From NCBI GenBank assembly GCA_014925825.1, contig JACGCK010000010.1, positions 682,001-746,000 of the forward strand: a DNA stretch of 64,000 nt, given 5' to 3'. This DNA comes from Pholiota molesta. Taxonomy: Eukaryota > Basidiomycota > Agaricomycetes > Agaricales > Strophariaceae. The notes under the pieces are model-generated. The model worked only from the letters and a program-made list of their open reading frames with translations. It searched no databases and was not told the origin of the DNA. This document shows, in pieces, positions 44,061 to 55,788 of this stretch (positions are counted from its first letter, which is position 1; every line of letters begins with the position of its first letter). A program made the translations under genes and the position numbers.

Positions 44061-46593
44061 CTGCGCATCAGTTTCCAAAATTCACACAACCGCTTAACCT
44101 GCGCTTAACGTTCAGTTTGGTAATATACTAAGTCCACAAAAAGGTTTTTCCGCTCCGGTGGGAACCGTCTGTAGGAAGGGCATAGGAAAAGATATTGACT
44201 AGATGTGAATAAAATATCAGACGAATAGAGCTTCTAGATGATCCTAGAGTGCAGGAAAATTGGGGTAATTTCGAGAGGTTTCATGAGATGCAAAAAGTGC
44301 CATTTTTCACGTACCTCAAAAACACCATAAGTACATTGTGGCCGAAAAGAAAAATCTATGATCACTTTGAAGGTAGTTGAGGTTGATTTTCGACAAACAG
44401 TAGATTGAAAATCAACTTTCATCCGTATTTGAGTTGATTCCATTGAGCTGCGCAAGTTTTTAAGTATCAACATGGCTGTTTTTGGCCCAACATGGCAACA
44501 AGACCCTGAAAACGGAAACCTCTCAACGCTTCCGTTCCGGGTACGCGCCGTCCAACTTTTTCTGTTTAGGATCAAACTGGAAGCTCTACGCGTCTGATAT
44601 TTCGCTCACATTTTTCCAGTACTTCTTCCCATGCCATCCTCACATCTACATCACAATCCCCACAACAGCGGACAATCTTTTTGTGGACTCAGAGCACCAA
44701 ACCGCGAGCGAAGCTAAACAGTGACACGTCGCAACGCCCCGCTCTCGCTGCACCGATGCGTGGACCGCGCACGTTAGATAACGCTTCGCGCGACGCGCAG
44801 CGTCCTTCGCATCAGCCTTCCACCGTCGATTACTACCAACCGGCCTAAGTAACATAACTTGAAGCTCTCGTCGTATTCCCATCCCCCAAAATACCCCACT
44901 GGCATGCCGTATTCCGAAGCTTCCCCGGAATCCAGGTAATACGCCGACTCATCACGGCGCACGCAAGCCGCCAGCTAACACAAATGCTTACTACACTTAG
45001 CAACAACCAAGTTATCCCAAAGTTATCCTAGTGGACGTAGAAATAATAGCATACATCTGGCATACTTAGCCACCGACACTCCGACTGCTGCAGCCCACGT
45101 CCGACGTCGAAACGCCCCATCGTCCGAACGGACCATCATCCGAGGCATGCAGAGCCCCGATGTCCATGCAAAAAGTCAAGCATTCTACATACATACTACA
45201 GATTGAAATGCCCGCTACCCTTCGTATCCTACACCACACTTCTAGTTAACCTTCTGGCACGACACGCGTACCGTCCAAGCATTATTGCGTTGCATTCCTT
45301 CTGCCATCCATAATTCTGCTGAGCGTGCAAACTTGGCAAGTAGGCTAGTACGTGCGCACAGTGGGCTGAACGTTGAATTCTACTTATTAATATGCATGGT
45401 CCCAAACCATCAAGTATAAGTAGCGACGTCACTCGGGCATTGCAAGTGCAATCAACTGCTACTTCAATCGCCTTGTGCGTTCAAAGGCTGCAGAGCATTC
45501 CCTTCACTTGCTTGAAGCATATAACTTCGACGAACATCCATTACTATTAGTGTTACCAACAAGTTGAGTGTCCCAAGAGACTCGAGAAAACGTTGCGGGC
45601 ATTTCGGCGTCAGGAGGCGCCTAGACACGATGAATATTCTAAAGCGACTTCATCATGTTTGACGGACCATGGCCGTCCAATAGTCCTCTTCTATATCAAC
45701 ATTTATCTACATAAGAATAGAATTCAGCTTTCAAGAAATGGTGATGAACATGGTGTTCATGCACCGAATGCATATCTAGCCGACTTGCAGAATGCATATT
45801 CTGAAGAATCATGAATGCGTCGAGGCGTTAATCTTGCCCATGTCAGAGCTTGCAAGTTTAAGCTGCACTTCGGATCCATCGTGAATCATTTTTGCAATGT
45901 TTATGCGTCATTTTTGACGTCTAATTTACAAAAATTATCAGGTAGAAGATCGCAACAGGAGCACTTAAAATTAGGAAAGAGCGTTCAGAGACGAGCACAG
46001 ATGTATGCGTTCAGTTTCAATGCCGGGCCCATGATTGATGTTATCCCATTCGGCTTGCATTGGGGTGTACCCAAAAATTCCTCAGTGCGAAATGCTGGAC
46101 TTAAAATACAGACGAAGTATGTAGCATGCCAGTAGCATGCCTGGACAGTAATTTTGTTCTTGAATTTTACAAATCGACTCTCACATATCGGGCTTCCTCC
46201 AAGCTTCAAGTTCTACCTCGAAGGGTATATTGTATAAGTACATACCAGCCAAGATCAGTCTACCAATATGCAAGTCAGTGGCACCTCTCATGCCTATGAA
46301 GCATTTAAAGGTAAGTCCTACGACTGAGGTCAGAAGATGTCACCGTTGAAGAATTTGCGGCCTGCTAGGTCACCTACCCTTGTATACAACAGGTCTAGCA
46401 CGAGCCCTATATAGGAAAGAACATGCAATTTTGCTCGTGGCCTTCCTCAAACGTACTTCAAGTACGATCAGAAGCTTTTAGGTATGCATACTTCCAGTCA
46501 TTTGAGACGCCGAGATGACTGACATCAACACTGCTGTACACAAGCTGTACAAGTGGCGTTTTGAATGGAGGCCGCGTTCATGGCAGATGCTAA
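44061..46593. other. Gene-poor accessory stretch
   Basis: No open frame shows a recognisable domain or paired splice signals. AT-rich except for a GC-richer patch near 44720-44960. Confidence 0.4.
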
Positions 46594-47358
46594 TTGTTCT
46601 CGGCTACAGACCAACCTCTCTTACCCTTCTGTAATGATAGCCCGACAGCGTGCCAGTCCACACTCAAGCTAAGCAGCGCTCTGTCCCAAGAACGTCACTC
46701 GCAAGGGAATGAGACTTCAGAAGAAAAAGAAGAGAGGTCTGCGGTGGCGAATTCGGACCGCCGCGCGCGATTTCCGCCGCCATACGCAGGTAGCGCCGCC
46801 CCCTGGATCAACCGACGCCTCGAGAAGCCTCGAGATCAGAACGCGGCGCGCGAGGGCGCGCGTCGCGTGCCTGGCACGCCGCCTTTCCGCTCCCACGGAT
46901 CTCTGGTCGAAGCTGGTCGAAGCGCCCGCGGCTTCCTTCTTGGTTGCGTGCCTCGCCCCGCTCGCAAATCATCCTCGGGAAGAAGCGCGCCGCGTGCGTT
47001 CACAAGAGCCAAAATGACCGCTGAAGAGCCGGAGAAGCTTTATCAATACCTTCTGAAGTTCTATCTTCCAACAGTTCCTCATTTCCGTTGTGCGATCATG
47101 AGACGCACGCACTCCCCCGGAGCCGCGCGTGCAGTTTTAGTGCTTAACTTACCGTTATATGAGGGTACTTTGATAGGTAGCGCTGCTAAGTACTTAGATG
47201 AAGTATGGTTTCGGAACGGTCAACCACGCCGTTACTGTGTTGTGGCCAGAAATTTAGGAGGATTCCTGAGTGGGGCATGTATTTCAGGAGAGGAGGACGC
47301 TTTATTTGTAGCTGAGCGCGTACAGAATCTTACTCTGACCAATTATTTGTGCCTGTAG
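46594..47358 (+). CDS. Doubtful ORF, 254 codons, unknown
   Basis: An uninterrupted frame from ATG 46594 to a stop at 47358. It crosses a sharply GC-rich patch (about 46740-47020) rich in CG dinucleotides, then an ordinary AT-balanced part (PEKLYQYLLKFYLPTVPHFR). Arg/Ser/Pro-rich first half with no domain; the second half has no recognisable fold. Length may reflect the GC-rich patch rather than selection. Listed because nothing else explains this long frame. Confidence 0.2.
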   Translation: MFSATDQPLLPFCNDSPTACQSTLKLSSALSQERHSQGNETSEEKEERSAVANSDRRARFPPPYAGSAAPWINRRLEKPRDQNAAREGARRVPGTPPFRSHGSLVEAGRSARGFLLGCVPRPARKSSSGRSAPRAFTRAKMTAEEPEKLYQYLLKFYLPTVPHFRCAIMRRTHSPGAARAVLVLNLPLYEGTLIGSAAKYLDEVWFRNGQPRRYCVVARNLGGFLSGACISGEEDALFVAERVQNLTLTNYLCL

Positions 47359-48263
47359 GTCCCGATTGTGCTTGTGGCGCGGGCGCCTGCCTCGTGTGTC
47401 AACATTAATTTCACATCGCCTCCAGGCTCGGACTTAAACGACTGGGCGCTTGTTCCAGAAAAGTCTGCTTTGCATGGTTTGCATGCTGTGTAGACCAATA
47501 AGCATGAAATCAAACAAGACCTACTACAGCACTCAGTTGCTTCATTCTTATAAGGAACAATTATTTTATGGCTCATGTCATACCAATTAGAAACTACTCC
47601 CTTTTCTCGCATAGCGGTTCTGCGTATCCGATAATCCGAAGCTCTTAAAATGTTTCAAGTGGCAAAAGATGGCAATTAGAATGCATTGTGAAGAAATGCC
47701 GTGACCGCGCGTCTGCTCTTCAGCCAAGTCCTGGCCAAGTCCATCAGTATATAGCTCTTCCCTGAAGCTCGCATTCTCTGGAGTGTTTCGATATATCAAC
47801 TGAGACTTGAGTTCATTTTATTTGATAAGAATCTATTGTGCAGAAAGGCGCCTGCTCTTCAGCCAGATCCGTCAGCATATATATCACGTCAAATATTGTT
47901 CGGACTATTCGATATATCAAAGGACCGTGGACCGTGGTCACTGAAAAGAAAGAGTAAACATAGCAGAGAATCTCAGAGAATACACTACGTACATAGTGGG
48001 CGGACCATAATACATATGTAGATACTTTCCTATACTTTCGCATCAAACATTTCGGCAATCGCGGAAAACATCTTGGCAGCTGTGGAGCTTATTAGAGCTA
48101 TCTACCAACACATCATAGCGCCAGCACTTCTGTGATTTCATTCTATACCAACTGACACGCGGCCCGCCTTCATGGTTTTTTTATTATAAGAGGCTTGGGC
48201 TGATTGTAATTCCAACTACAGAGACCCCCGATCTCAGCACACACACTCGTTTAAACCCACATC
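47359..48263 (+). promoter_or_regulatory. Promoter of glycosidase copy 2 with duplicated modules
   Basis: TATAAG at 48185-48190 lies 74 nt before the start. Two related modules (GTCTGCTCTTCAGCCAAGTCC near 47708-47728 and CCTGCTCTTCAGCCAGATCC near 47850-47869), each followed by CAGTATATA or CAGCATATA, occur about 535 and 395 nt upstream of the ATG. The same arrangement precedes copy 1. Confidence 0.55.
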
Positions 48264-49990
48264 ATGTTGCGCGCCGCTCAAAATATGCCGCTGCGAACAT
48301 TTGTTCTTCTCTCCGCCTTGATATCTCAGGCTCTGTCCACATCGTCTTCATCCTCTGACGCAATTCCATTTTCACCTGGATTCGACATCAACAGTGTTAT
48401 AACTCTCGCTGTATCCCTCCCATCGCACTCCTGGGAGTTTGGCACCGCGACCGAGGCTCTGCTTGAGCTTTATGATGCACCTCATGCGGTTTATGGCGCG
48501 CATCCTTTCCCAGTGCCCACTATCCAGCCTCAAAATTCGCCATCCCTCACTTACGCGCAAGATAAAATCGTCATCGGCGTTCCTCCTAACGGATTGAGCG
48601 ACGGAGATGGTGCCGTTGGCGATCCCGCAAGCCTGGGAGTTAGCGCTGTGTTGCTAGGAAAGACGGATCCGAAATACGCTCAAGCCGCCGCTGCGGAGGC
48701 AGAATATCTCCTAACTGGCGCCCCAAGGTGGTGGAATGGTGCTATTTCGCATCGCGCCCAGTATGCCGAGCTCTGGTAAGCGATTCGTCTGATCAATGGG
48801 CGCTTCTTTTGTTGACATGTTTGTGCGACTACCTATCTAGGGCCGACTTCATCTACATGGCTCCCCCATTCCTCGCATATTATGGCGTAGCCACAAATAA
48901 TGCCACGATTCTCAAAGCCGCTGCGGACCAATGCGTCTTATACCAACAAATCCTGGTCGCAAACACCACCGCCACTGATCCTTCTCCGCCAAAATCCCAT
49001 CCTCTAAATGCTTCCGGTCTGTGGACACACATCATGGGTCCAGCCAGTAACGAACCAGGCATCTGGTCGACTGGCAATGCATGGGCTGCCGCGGGCACGA
49101 TGCGCGTTTTAGCGACGCTGGTGAAAGCACCCCGATCTTTATTCGGCTACCAAGGTCCAGCAACAGCAGCCTGGAGAGTAGAGGCCGTAATCGAACTCGT
49201 CCACGTTATTCGTTCAATTCTCGACGGCGCAATCCTTGCCTCGCGAGATCAGGGCCTCTTACTGAACTACCTCGACGATCCAACGTGGTTCGGTGAGGTC
49301 TCAGGGAGCTCCTTGCTGGCTAGCGTCGCCTACCGGCTCGCAACGCTGTCAAACAGCTCGCTCTTCCCCGGCTTCCCTGGTGCCTCTCTGCTCTCGAAGG
49401 CCGATGCTCAAAGATACATCTCGTTTGCCGAGGGCATCCGCACGACTCTTGGTACCGGCCAACATATCACCTCCAATGGAACCGTAACACCTGCTGTGAA
49501 TCCCCTTGGATGGGGTGATCGCAATCCGTTCACAGCAGGCAGTCCTGAAGGGAACAATTTTGTTGTCCTGCTCTATGCAGCATGGCGGGATTGCGTGCAA
49601 GCCAAAGTGAAGGGCTGTCATGTCTAGGTCGGCGTTTTTCATTCGAAATTTCATTTGGGCCTTAGGAGGGCACAAAGCGGGATAAGAAAAAGTTCGAATC
49701 GGCTAAACAAACTTACTAGTACTTTGTGATTTGAGACTGACAGACGTCTTGAACAAACGTGTTCTTCTAAGCCGGCATTTAGGTTGTCTATATCTGATCT
49801 ATCTATCTATCTCGTTTAGACTGCTAGTAGCGATATGTATCTGCCCACTTAGAAATCATATATGTCATGCAGGCTCTGTCCAGGCAGTTGTGTTTTACCG
49901 ATCTGAATTTCTATATTATTGCATGGGCGCCTATTTGGATCCCTATGCAGGGCGCTTTGTAGGTGTCGAGACCGAGGTATTAGCTAGTAT
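47670..49990 (+). repeat. Inverted segmental duplication, arm 2
   Basis: Counterpart of 15195-17450 on the opposite strand, about 30 kb away. Homology covers about 550 bp upstream, the whole gene with its intron, and about 350 bp downstream (ending near GCATGGGCGCCTATTTGG). The neighbours outside the arms are unrelated. Confidence 0.75.
48264..49627 (+). CDS. Secreted six-hairpin glycosidase (GH88/GH105-like), copy 2
   Basis: Two exons, 48264-48775 and 48841-49627, with a 65-nt intron at the same place and phase as in copy 1 (432 aa). Signal peptide MPLRTFVLLSALISQALS. Same barrel motifs: GAPRWWNGAISHRAQYAELW, ADFIYMAPPFLAYYG, WSTGNAWAAAGTMRVLATL, GDRNPFTAGSPEGNNFVV. Differences from copy 1 are scattered substitutions plus small inserts (an extra His in YGAHPFPV; FPGFPGASLLSKADAQ against FPGLLSATDAQ), with the frame intact, so both copies appear functional. 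Probably extracellular polysaccharide breakdown; substrate not determined. Confidence 0.87.
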
Positions 49991-50995
49991 TAGATTGCCC
50001 TGTGCAACCAACGGTCATGTCGCGCTGCTGCGGAGTCCCTGCCGCCTGTACAGATCTATCTTTTGTAGACTACGTAAGGAATTGCACTCGTTCGCACTTC
50101 GCAGAAACGCTAGGCAGTGGATGACGAACTGAATAGCCTAACACCGTCTCTCCTGCGCCAAGTGCGTACAAACCACGCTTTCACTCTTCGATATTTAGAC
50201 TTTCAGGAATCAGCGCCACAACCTCGCACGATTACACCGGTGATTTGGAAGACACGGAGATAAAAGGTGTCAATGTGCATGTGCATTTCGCTCAATCATC
50301 GCCGTCACCACTATTTTTACCGCTTACACAGTCTTTAAGGAAATGGCATTACTGAAGTGCGTTGCCTGGACTGAACGGCGTCTCTGGGCCTTCAAGCTTC
50401 AAGGCTGGGCGCTCATTCTCTTACCGAGGGAATTGAATCTTTTTGTGGCTCGGACAAGCAGCAGTACACAATCTACGCAGGTCGTCATAAGGTCGCCAGA
50501 CGCCACTGGGAAAACTTTATATCCTCTATAAAGCCATTTGTATGGAATGGACTTCATGGATGCTCTCAATGTATCTATCATGACGAACATAGGAAAGTGT
50601 CTAAAGATCGGTTGTCTGTGAAGGTAGATGACACAGTGTACTGTTACAAAGCCACCACCTAAAGGCAACAGATGGATGTTGGTCGTCAGTCTCAATAATC
50701 TAAATTATACAGCATCTCTAAAGCCGCACAGACGGTCGATGATTCAATAGTTCTGATACATATAAATTTACATGCTACATATAGTACAATGCGTCGCGGT
50801 GGAATTACTGAGCATCGCATGTCATAAATTAATGGGTAAGTTATCGTGGATAGCAATTTCATAGAAGTATATGTCCGTCATAACGAGTCGACGCACTGCG
50901 CCTTATCACCATTACATAGCGCGCAAATACATATGACTGGGTTTGTCCGTATCCTTAAACAATAGTTTAGTTGTCATAGTCCAGTGAAAATGCAC
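49991..50995. other. Intergenic, no gene seen
   Basis: Contains CTTCAAGCTTCAAGGCTGGG followed by CGCTC near 50395, a relative of the palindromic TGGGCGCT elements. No coding region is supportable. Confidence 0.4.
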
Positions 50996-52576
50996 CTAAC
51001 ACACCCGGAAATTACTTACAGAGAAATCAGGGCTCCTGTTTGGTCGATTTGCAGTGGTCTTTATGGAAATGACAACTGGTTCGAATGTACGTGGTGTCTA
51101 TAAAACCGGAGGATCAGACTACGAATGATTAAGCAATTCAGTAACTTACATCCTCTCGAGAATATCCTGATGATTCCAGGTCGGGCATCGTGAAATGATC
51201 TGGTGTCATTGAGTCTCCGTTGAAGATATCGGCTCGTAGTTCTTTCCGCGCATTGAGACTGTTGAATGGGTTCATGAATGGCAGAAGGAGCACATTGAGA
51301 TGTTCCTTACGCAGAGAGAAAACTATTCGAATATACTGAGAGGAATTTAGGTTAGATCGCTCAAAGTAGTCGGTTCCAGACTCACGTTTGGCAACAAATG
51401 TATATACTCCAAGCCAGATGACTGTTAACACCCAAAGTAAGCAATGATAGAGCCAGGTAAATCATTTAATCAGCATACAATTATCTGGCATCAATTGAAA
51501 CTAAACGGATGAGAATCAGTAAGATTTGGTTGACTTAAAACCAGTGATCACAACGTACGGTGAGGATCACAGCAATAGCAGCAATGCTACTCCAGTCAGT
51601 ATATCAAACGACGAACTATCATTGTTGAGAATTTACCTGGTAAGGAGGCCTGAACCTAATGTTCCATGGTGTTAAAAATCGTTCTGGCGCTTGAATGTAA
51701 CATCTGAGGACTTACGAATAGTATACGTGACGAGTCGGTCCAGTAATCGCGAAATTCTACGATCAATGAGTCATTAAATTTATGGAAGTAGTCTTCAAAA
51801 TATGAGTTATGCATACCGCTTAACCTGTTTCCGTTGGCGGGAAAGATAATACAGCATTGAGACTGCGATGACGATATCGACGACAGCACTGGAAATAAAC
51901 ACCCCCGATACTATCCACTTGCATTTTTCACGGTAAAGCTCGATGCTTGGAAGGATTACTCCTTCTACTGTCAGGTAGATGCTGGCAATAAATCGCAAAC
52001 TAGATATGATGATGCAAACGAGACCGATGTGATGCCATGGTCTTGGTAGAAGTTTCAAGATGCGGAGAGCGAAGAAAGTCTAATATGTATAAGTTTCGCA
52101 TTGTTATAAAACCGGTTTCTGTAAGAGAGCGAACTCACCTGAGTTATGAGAGTAATGCCTCCGCCAAGCACCGTTGCTGCTCCAATCCCTGGGAACCTTA
52201 CCAACTGCCAAGGTTGCCCGTACAATATAATCGTTGCATGATACACTTCATAGTTTATCCCCAGCGTATGTCCAATTTCCAATAGCCTAGATTGTACGAC
52301 ATCAGAACAGGTCCTAGCTGGGGAGAGGTGAAATTACCAAACAACGGCAACCTATTTTTTAGGGAAGGATTAAATCACGAAATTGAGCGGACATTTTGGG
52401 TAGCGCACCATGGCTTTGTTTGCCCACCCATCGTCTGCGTAAGTACTGTAATAGTTGAAGGTCTGCAGCGAAACAATTCCAAAGAGAAAAACCCCAAATA
52501 GAGAACCAATTTGCAGTGCGCCAATGGTATTGTTGAGATCAACGGCAATCGCATCGACAGGAACCATTGAAGACAT
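50996..52576 (-). CDS. DUF6534-type seven-helix membrane protein, micro-exon-rich
   Basis: Twelve exons read from splice signals and phase: 52409-52576, 52338-52351, 52139-52286, 51817-52079, 51716-51756, 51637-51655, 51559-51586, 51479-51500, 51386-51421, 51311-51335, 51150-51258, 50996-51097 (324 aa). The joined protein shows the mushroom-expanded DUF6534 layout: TIGALQIGSLFGVFLFGIVS in helix 1, VWLLEIGHTLG made across a 14-nt exon, several further helices, then a joined MPDNFIWLGVYTFVAK and the C-terminal signature KLYSNSFLSALNARKELR spread over three short exons. These proteins are plasma-membrane-like and of unknown function. A stop at 51138 would result if the last intron (51098-51149) were retained. 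The promoter side is repeat-poor. Confidence 0.8.
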
Positions 52577-55500
52577 GGTTGGTGGTGAGCGTCTAACACT
52601 TAACCCTCCGTCGGGATGCTGGCGAGTGAGTCGTGGGGAGAGGAACAACAATCGCCCCTTGACGGTGGCTGTTTATATCAAGACAAGAGCATTGGTATAA
52701 GCACTTTGACAGAGCCATATGCTAGATGCGGTGGTTTGGTCATGGCGTTTGATCGTGTCTGGAGAAGAGTTATCTCCCCTTCAATCTGTTGTCGATTGAC
52801 AAATTGAAGTCCACACATCTCTTCAAGTTTCAACAATCGGTTTTGTGAGGGAAATAAGAGACTGCAATGAACATGGGTACGCGGGCATCTGGTCATTGTA
52901 AATAGCAGCAACAGACATACCGTGTATCACTCCGCTCCCGATTTAGTCACCACATCCGGTCTTATCAGTATCAAGCACCGAGACCAGACACAGCTCTTCC
53001 GTACTAAATTAATATCCGCCAATCGATACAATATGTCCCCTCAATGAGACTGGATCAATCTACCGAGAGCAATTCTGAAAGCAGGAAGAACGGATGCGTG
53101 AAAGACAGTTGATCAGCGAGCATGCAAGTCTATATGGTCGACTAGAGCAGCGAGAATTGAATGCCTCTCGGCATGACAGCCATGTCCAGGTTGATTGCCA
53201 GCGAAGATACCCATGTCATCAAGAGGCTTGTGAGCTTGAGCCCACATCAAAATCTATCCTTCCACGGACAAGACCTTCATTATGGAAGCATGAGTCGTCC
53301 AGAGTAAAGCCGCTAGACACACATTCAGATATTTTGGAGTTGATTATTGGTTGGAGTCCTTCCGAAGTACCATCATCGTAGTCACGAATATGGTGTGGAA
53401 CATCTGGGTATTCGCATTCCAAGTTGCCTCTAAGACGAGTCGGAATCCTTGAGAGCACATCTAGACTGGGCGCTCCTCATGCGCAGCAGCTCCGGAGGCA
53501 CAGTGGCTTTAGGCAAATGTTCGGTGAGCTATGTTGGTGGTTGAAATTTGAAAGTGATCCTGGCCAGCGTCGAGAACCGCGTACGGGCCTCTACGGGCCT
53601 GCGGCTCGCCGGCTGTTCCGTCAGGGAAGGCGTAACAGTATGCCACCGTTTTTCCGACCACACTTCCCCAGACTTCAACCAGACTTCCTCATCCGATAGT
53701 CACGAGTTGCAATACTACTCAACAGAAAGAAAATGTACTCGAGCCGACGCTTCCCAGTCCCTTTCGATCATGATGCCACAGTCCATTTCTTGATGTGTCC
53801 TTGTCAAGTTTCAACCACCGTCTCTCTATGTATGGCGAAAAACCCACGAAAGCGACGCACCACTGCACATACCCATAGCCCTGGTCTTCAAAGTGTAATA
53901 AATATCCCATCTACTTATACTATATAGTATTGGGTATCGTGTCCTGCAATTCCATCGGCGGAAGCAGCTATACCGTACACTGAACGGGTTTATTGGCTTA
54001 GAATGTTATTTTTTCCAAGACGATCCCGACAAGCAAGCTCATCGCAGGCATAATACATCCGAGCACCGAAAAAAACCTTTAAAATCTTCTTATGACTATT
54101 CCAGCTATTGAACTCAATTACTCTCAGCGCAATCTGAGCCCAACAAGGAACTTCAGAGAGCCAAGAAGATACACAAATGGCACATCTGAAAAATAGAGTT
54201 AATGAAGCTTGCACTCTTTTGCCCATTCATGAAGATTCATGACCAAGATCTTGGAGTTTTTAGATCTCGTCTGATTGAATCCGCTCGCATACGAGTAGTT
54301 AGTTTCCCCACATTTGGCGTCATGCATGAAGCATTGTACCTGGTGCCTGAGTAATAGTCGAAAGGAGCATAAGTATGTATGTCCAAATAGCGGAAAGAAG
54401 TTCGGCGTTCGCGCGCTGGATAGTACTTAGCGCCGTGTTATCATCTCTTCTCAGACTGATTTGGCAAAAAAACTCACAAGCAGTCTTATAATACACGGAA
54501 AGTAATGAATAGAAGGTCAATATCAATCACGCATTTGCAGTTTATGGCATCCATCGACAGGAACCTCGAAAGTCCACTCAGAGATACGTTTTCGATCTAG
54601 AAGGTCAATAGGCTGAATTTTTTTTGTTTTCAACTTCGACAGAATTTTAGCCGGATCATTGAAACATACCCTCGGTGGGTCTGTATGTTGGCCGCACTAT
54701 TGAAACATAGCTAAAAAAAATTCCCAGTCCCTTGAAAAGCTCAAAATTAGCGAAATCAACCTATGCAGAGCTTCAACAAACTAGTTGAAAGCAAGGAAGT
54801 CCGACGGTATGTGGTGCTTCACGGTTTTCTGAATCTTGCGGGAATTTTTCGACGATGGTCGGAGTTCAAGGGCTCAAAAATTCTCAGTCCATGGCCGGAT
54901 TATTGAACATACCTCAATAGGTTTCTATGATGAAGAAAAGACTACCGATAATAATTTACTTGCTTCTTGAACCCCCTTTTGGTAAGCGGTATTTGGGCGC
55001 TTACATTTCGGGCGCCACCGGACTTTGCAACGAAAGACGACAAACCAATTTACATGCGGGACGCACCTCTCCGCTTCTGACCCCAGAACAGTTATTCGTG
55101 TTCACGTTCGCGGCGCTCATCGCGCCGGGCGCCGTCTGCCTGTATCACGATACAAACAGACGGGGCTAGTGTTGTTCGTACGCGGTGGGTTTTTGGAGGA
55201 GTTCGCGAGTGGGCATGCAGAAGACGTGCTTGTGAACTGAAGGGTACGTAGGGCCATGCACGTTGGGCTTATACAGGCCACAAGGGTGGCGGACTGTACT
55301 GGGCTGATTGGTCGACGAGGACAAGTCGAAATGAGCGGCAGCTCGTACAAACAGCTGGATGTGTGCTTCAAGCCAGTCAAGACGGGTTTATACAGAAAGC
55401 AGGTTGCAACAACGCCCACAAGCAATCAAGAAAAAGAAAAGAGATATGCAATTTCTATGTTTTGGGTGGGAGAGAGTACAATCACTTTTTGCGATATTGT

Positions 55501-55788
55501 ATGCATGTAGTATCACTATTAGAAGGTCTAGTCCGAAAGGAGGTTTTGGAAATACAATGGATGGGTGGGACGGATGCTTGGGTGGGTGGGTGGGTGGTAA
55601 ACATAGGCATGAGATCATAAGGATGTATCTGTGAGCTGCCAGCAACAACCAAAAGTGCAGCCATGAAGAAGAACCGGGGACAGGAGATGCGCGAGTGGTA
55701 GTAAAAAGAAACGATTAGATCCTTCTGCCCCAACGATCACAATACTCGAGAAAAACAGACGAAAAGACGAGATAAGGACGACGACCCT
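52577..55788. other. Gene-poor stretch with possible remnants
   Basis: No confident gene. Minus-strand frames at 53990-54226 (WAQIALRVIEFNSWNSHKKI) and 54320-54526 weakly recall mushroom DUF6533-type membrane proteins but lack a complete layout. The DUF6534 promoter occupies the left end. The 3' flank of ATP-citrate lyase is at the right end. Confidence 0.4.
54640..54930. repeat. Imperfect repeat around CCGGATYATTGAA
   Basis: GCCGGATCATTGAAACATACC (about 54649), GCCGCACTATTGAAACATAG (about 54691) and GGCCGGATTATTGAACATAC (about 54893) recur within 260 bp, with shared side blocks CAAAATT and CCCAGTCC/CTCAGTCC. Probably a decayed tandem or mobile sequence. Confidence 0.45.

Noticed and set aside
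15195..49990. A biosynthetic or degradative gene cluster linking the glycosidases, ALDH and decarboxylase.
   Set aside because: They are separated by housekeeping genes with no shared promoter elements outside the duplicated pair, and no backbone enzyme or dedicated regulator is present.
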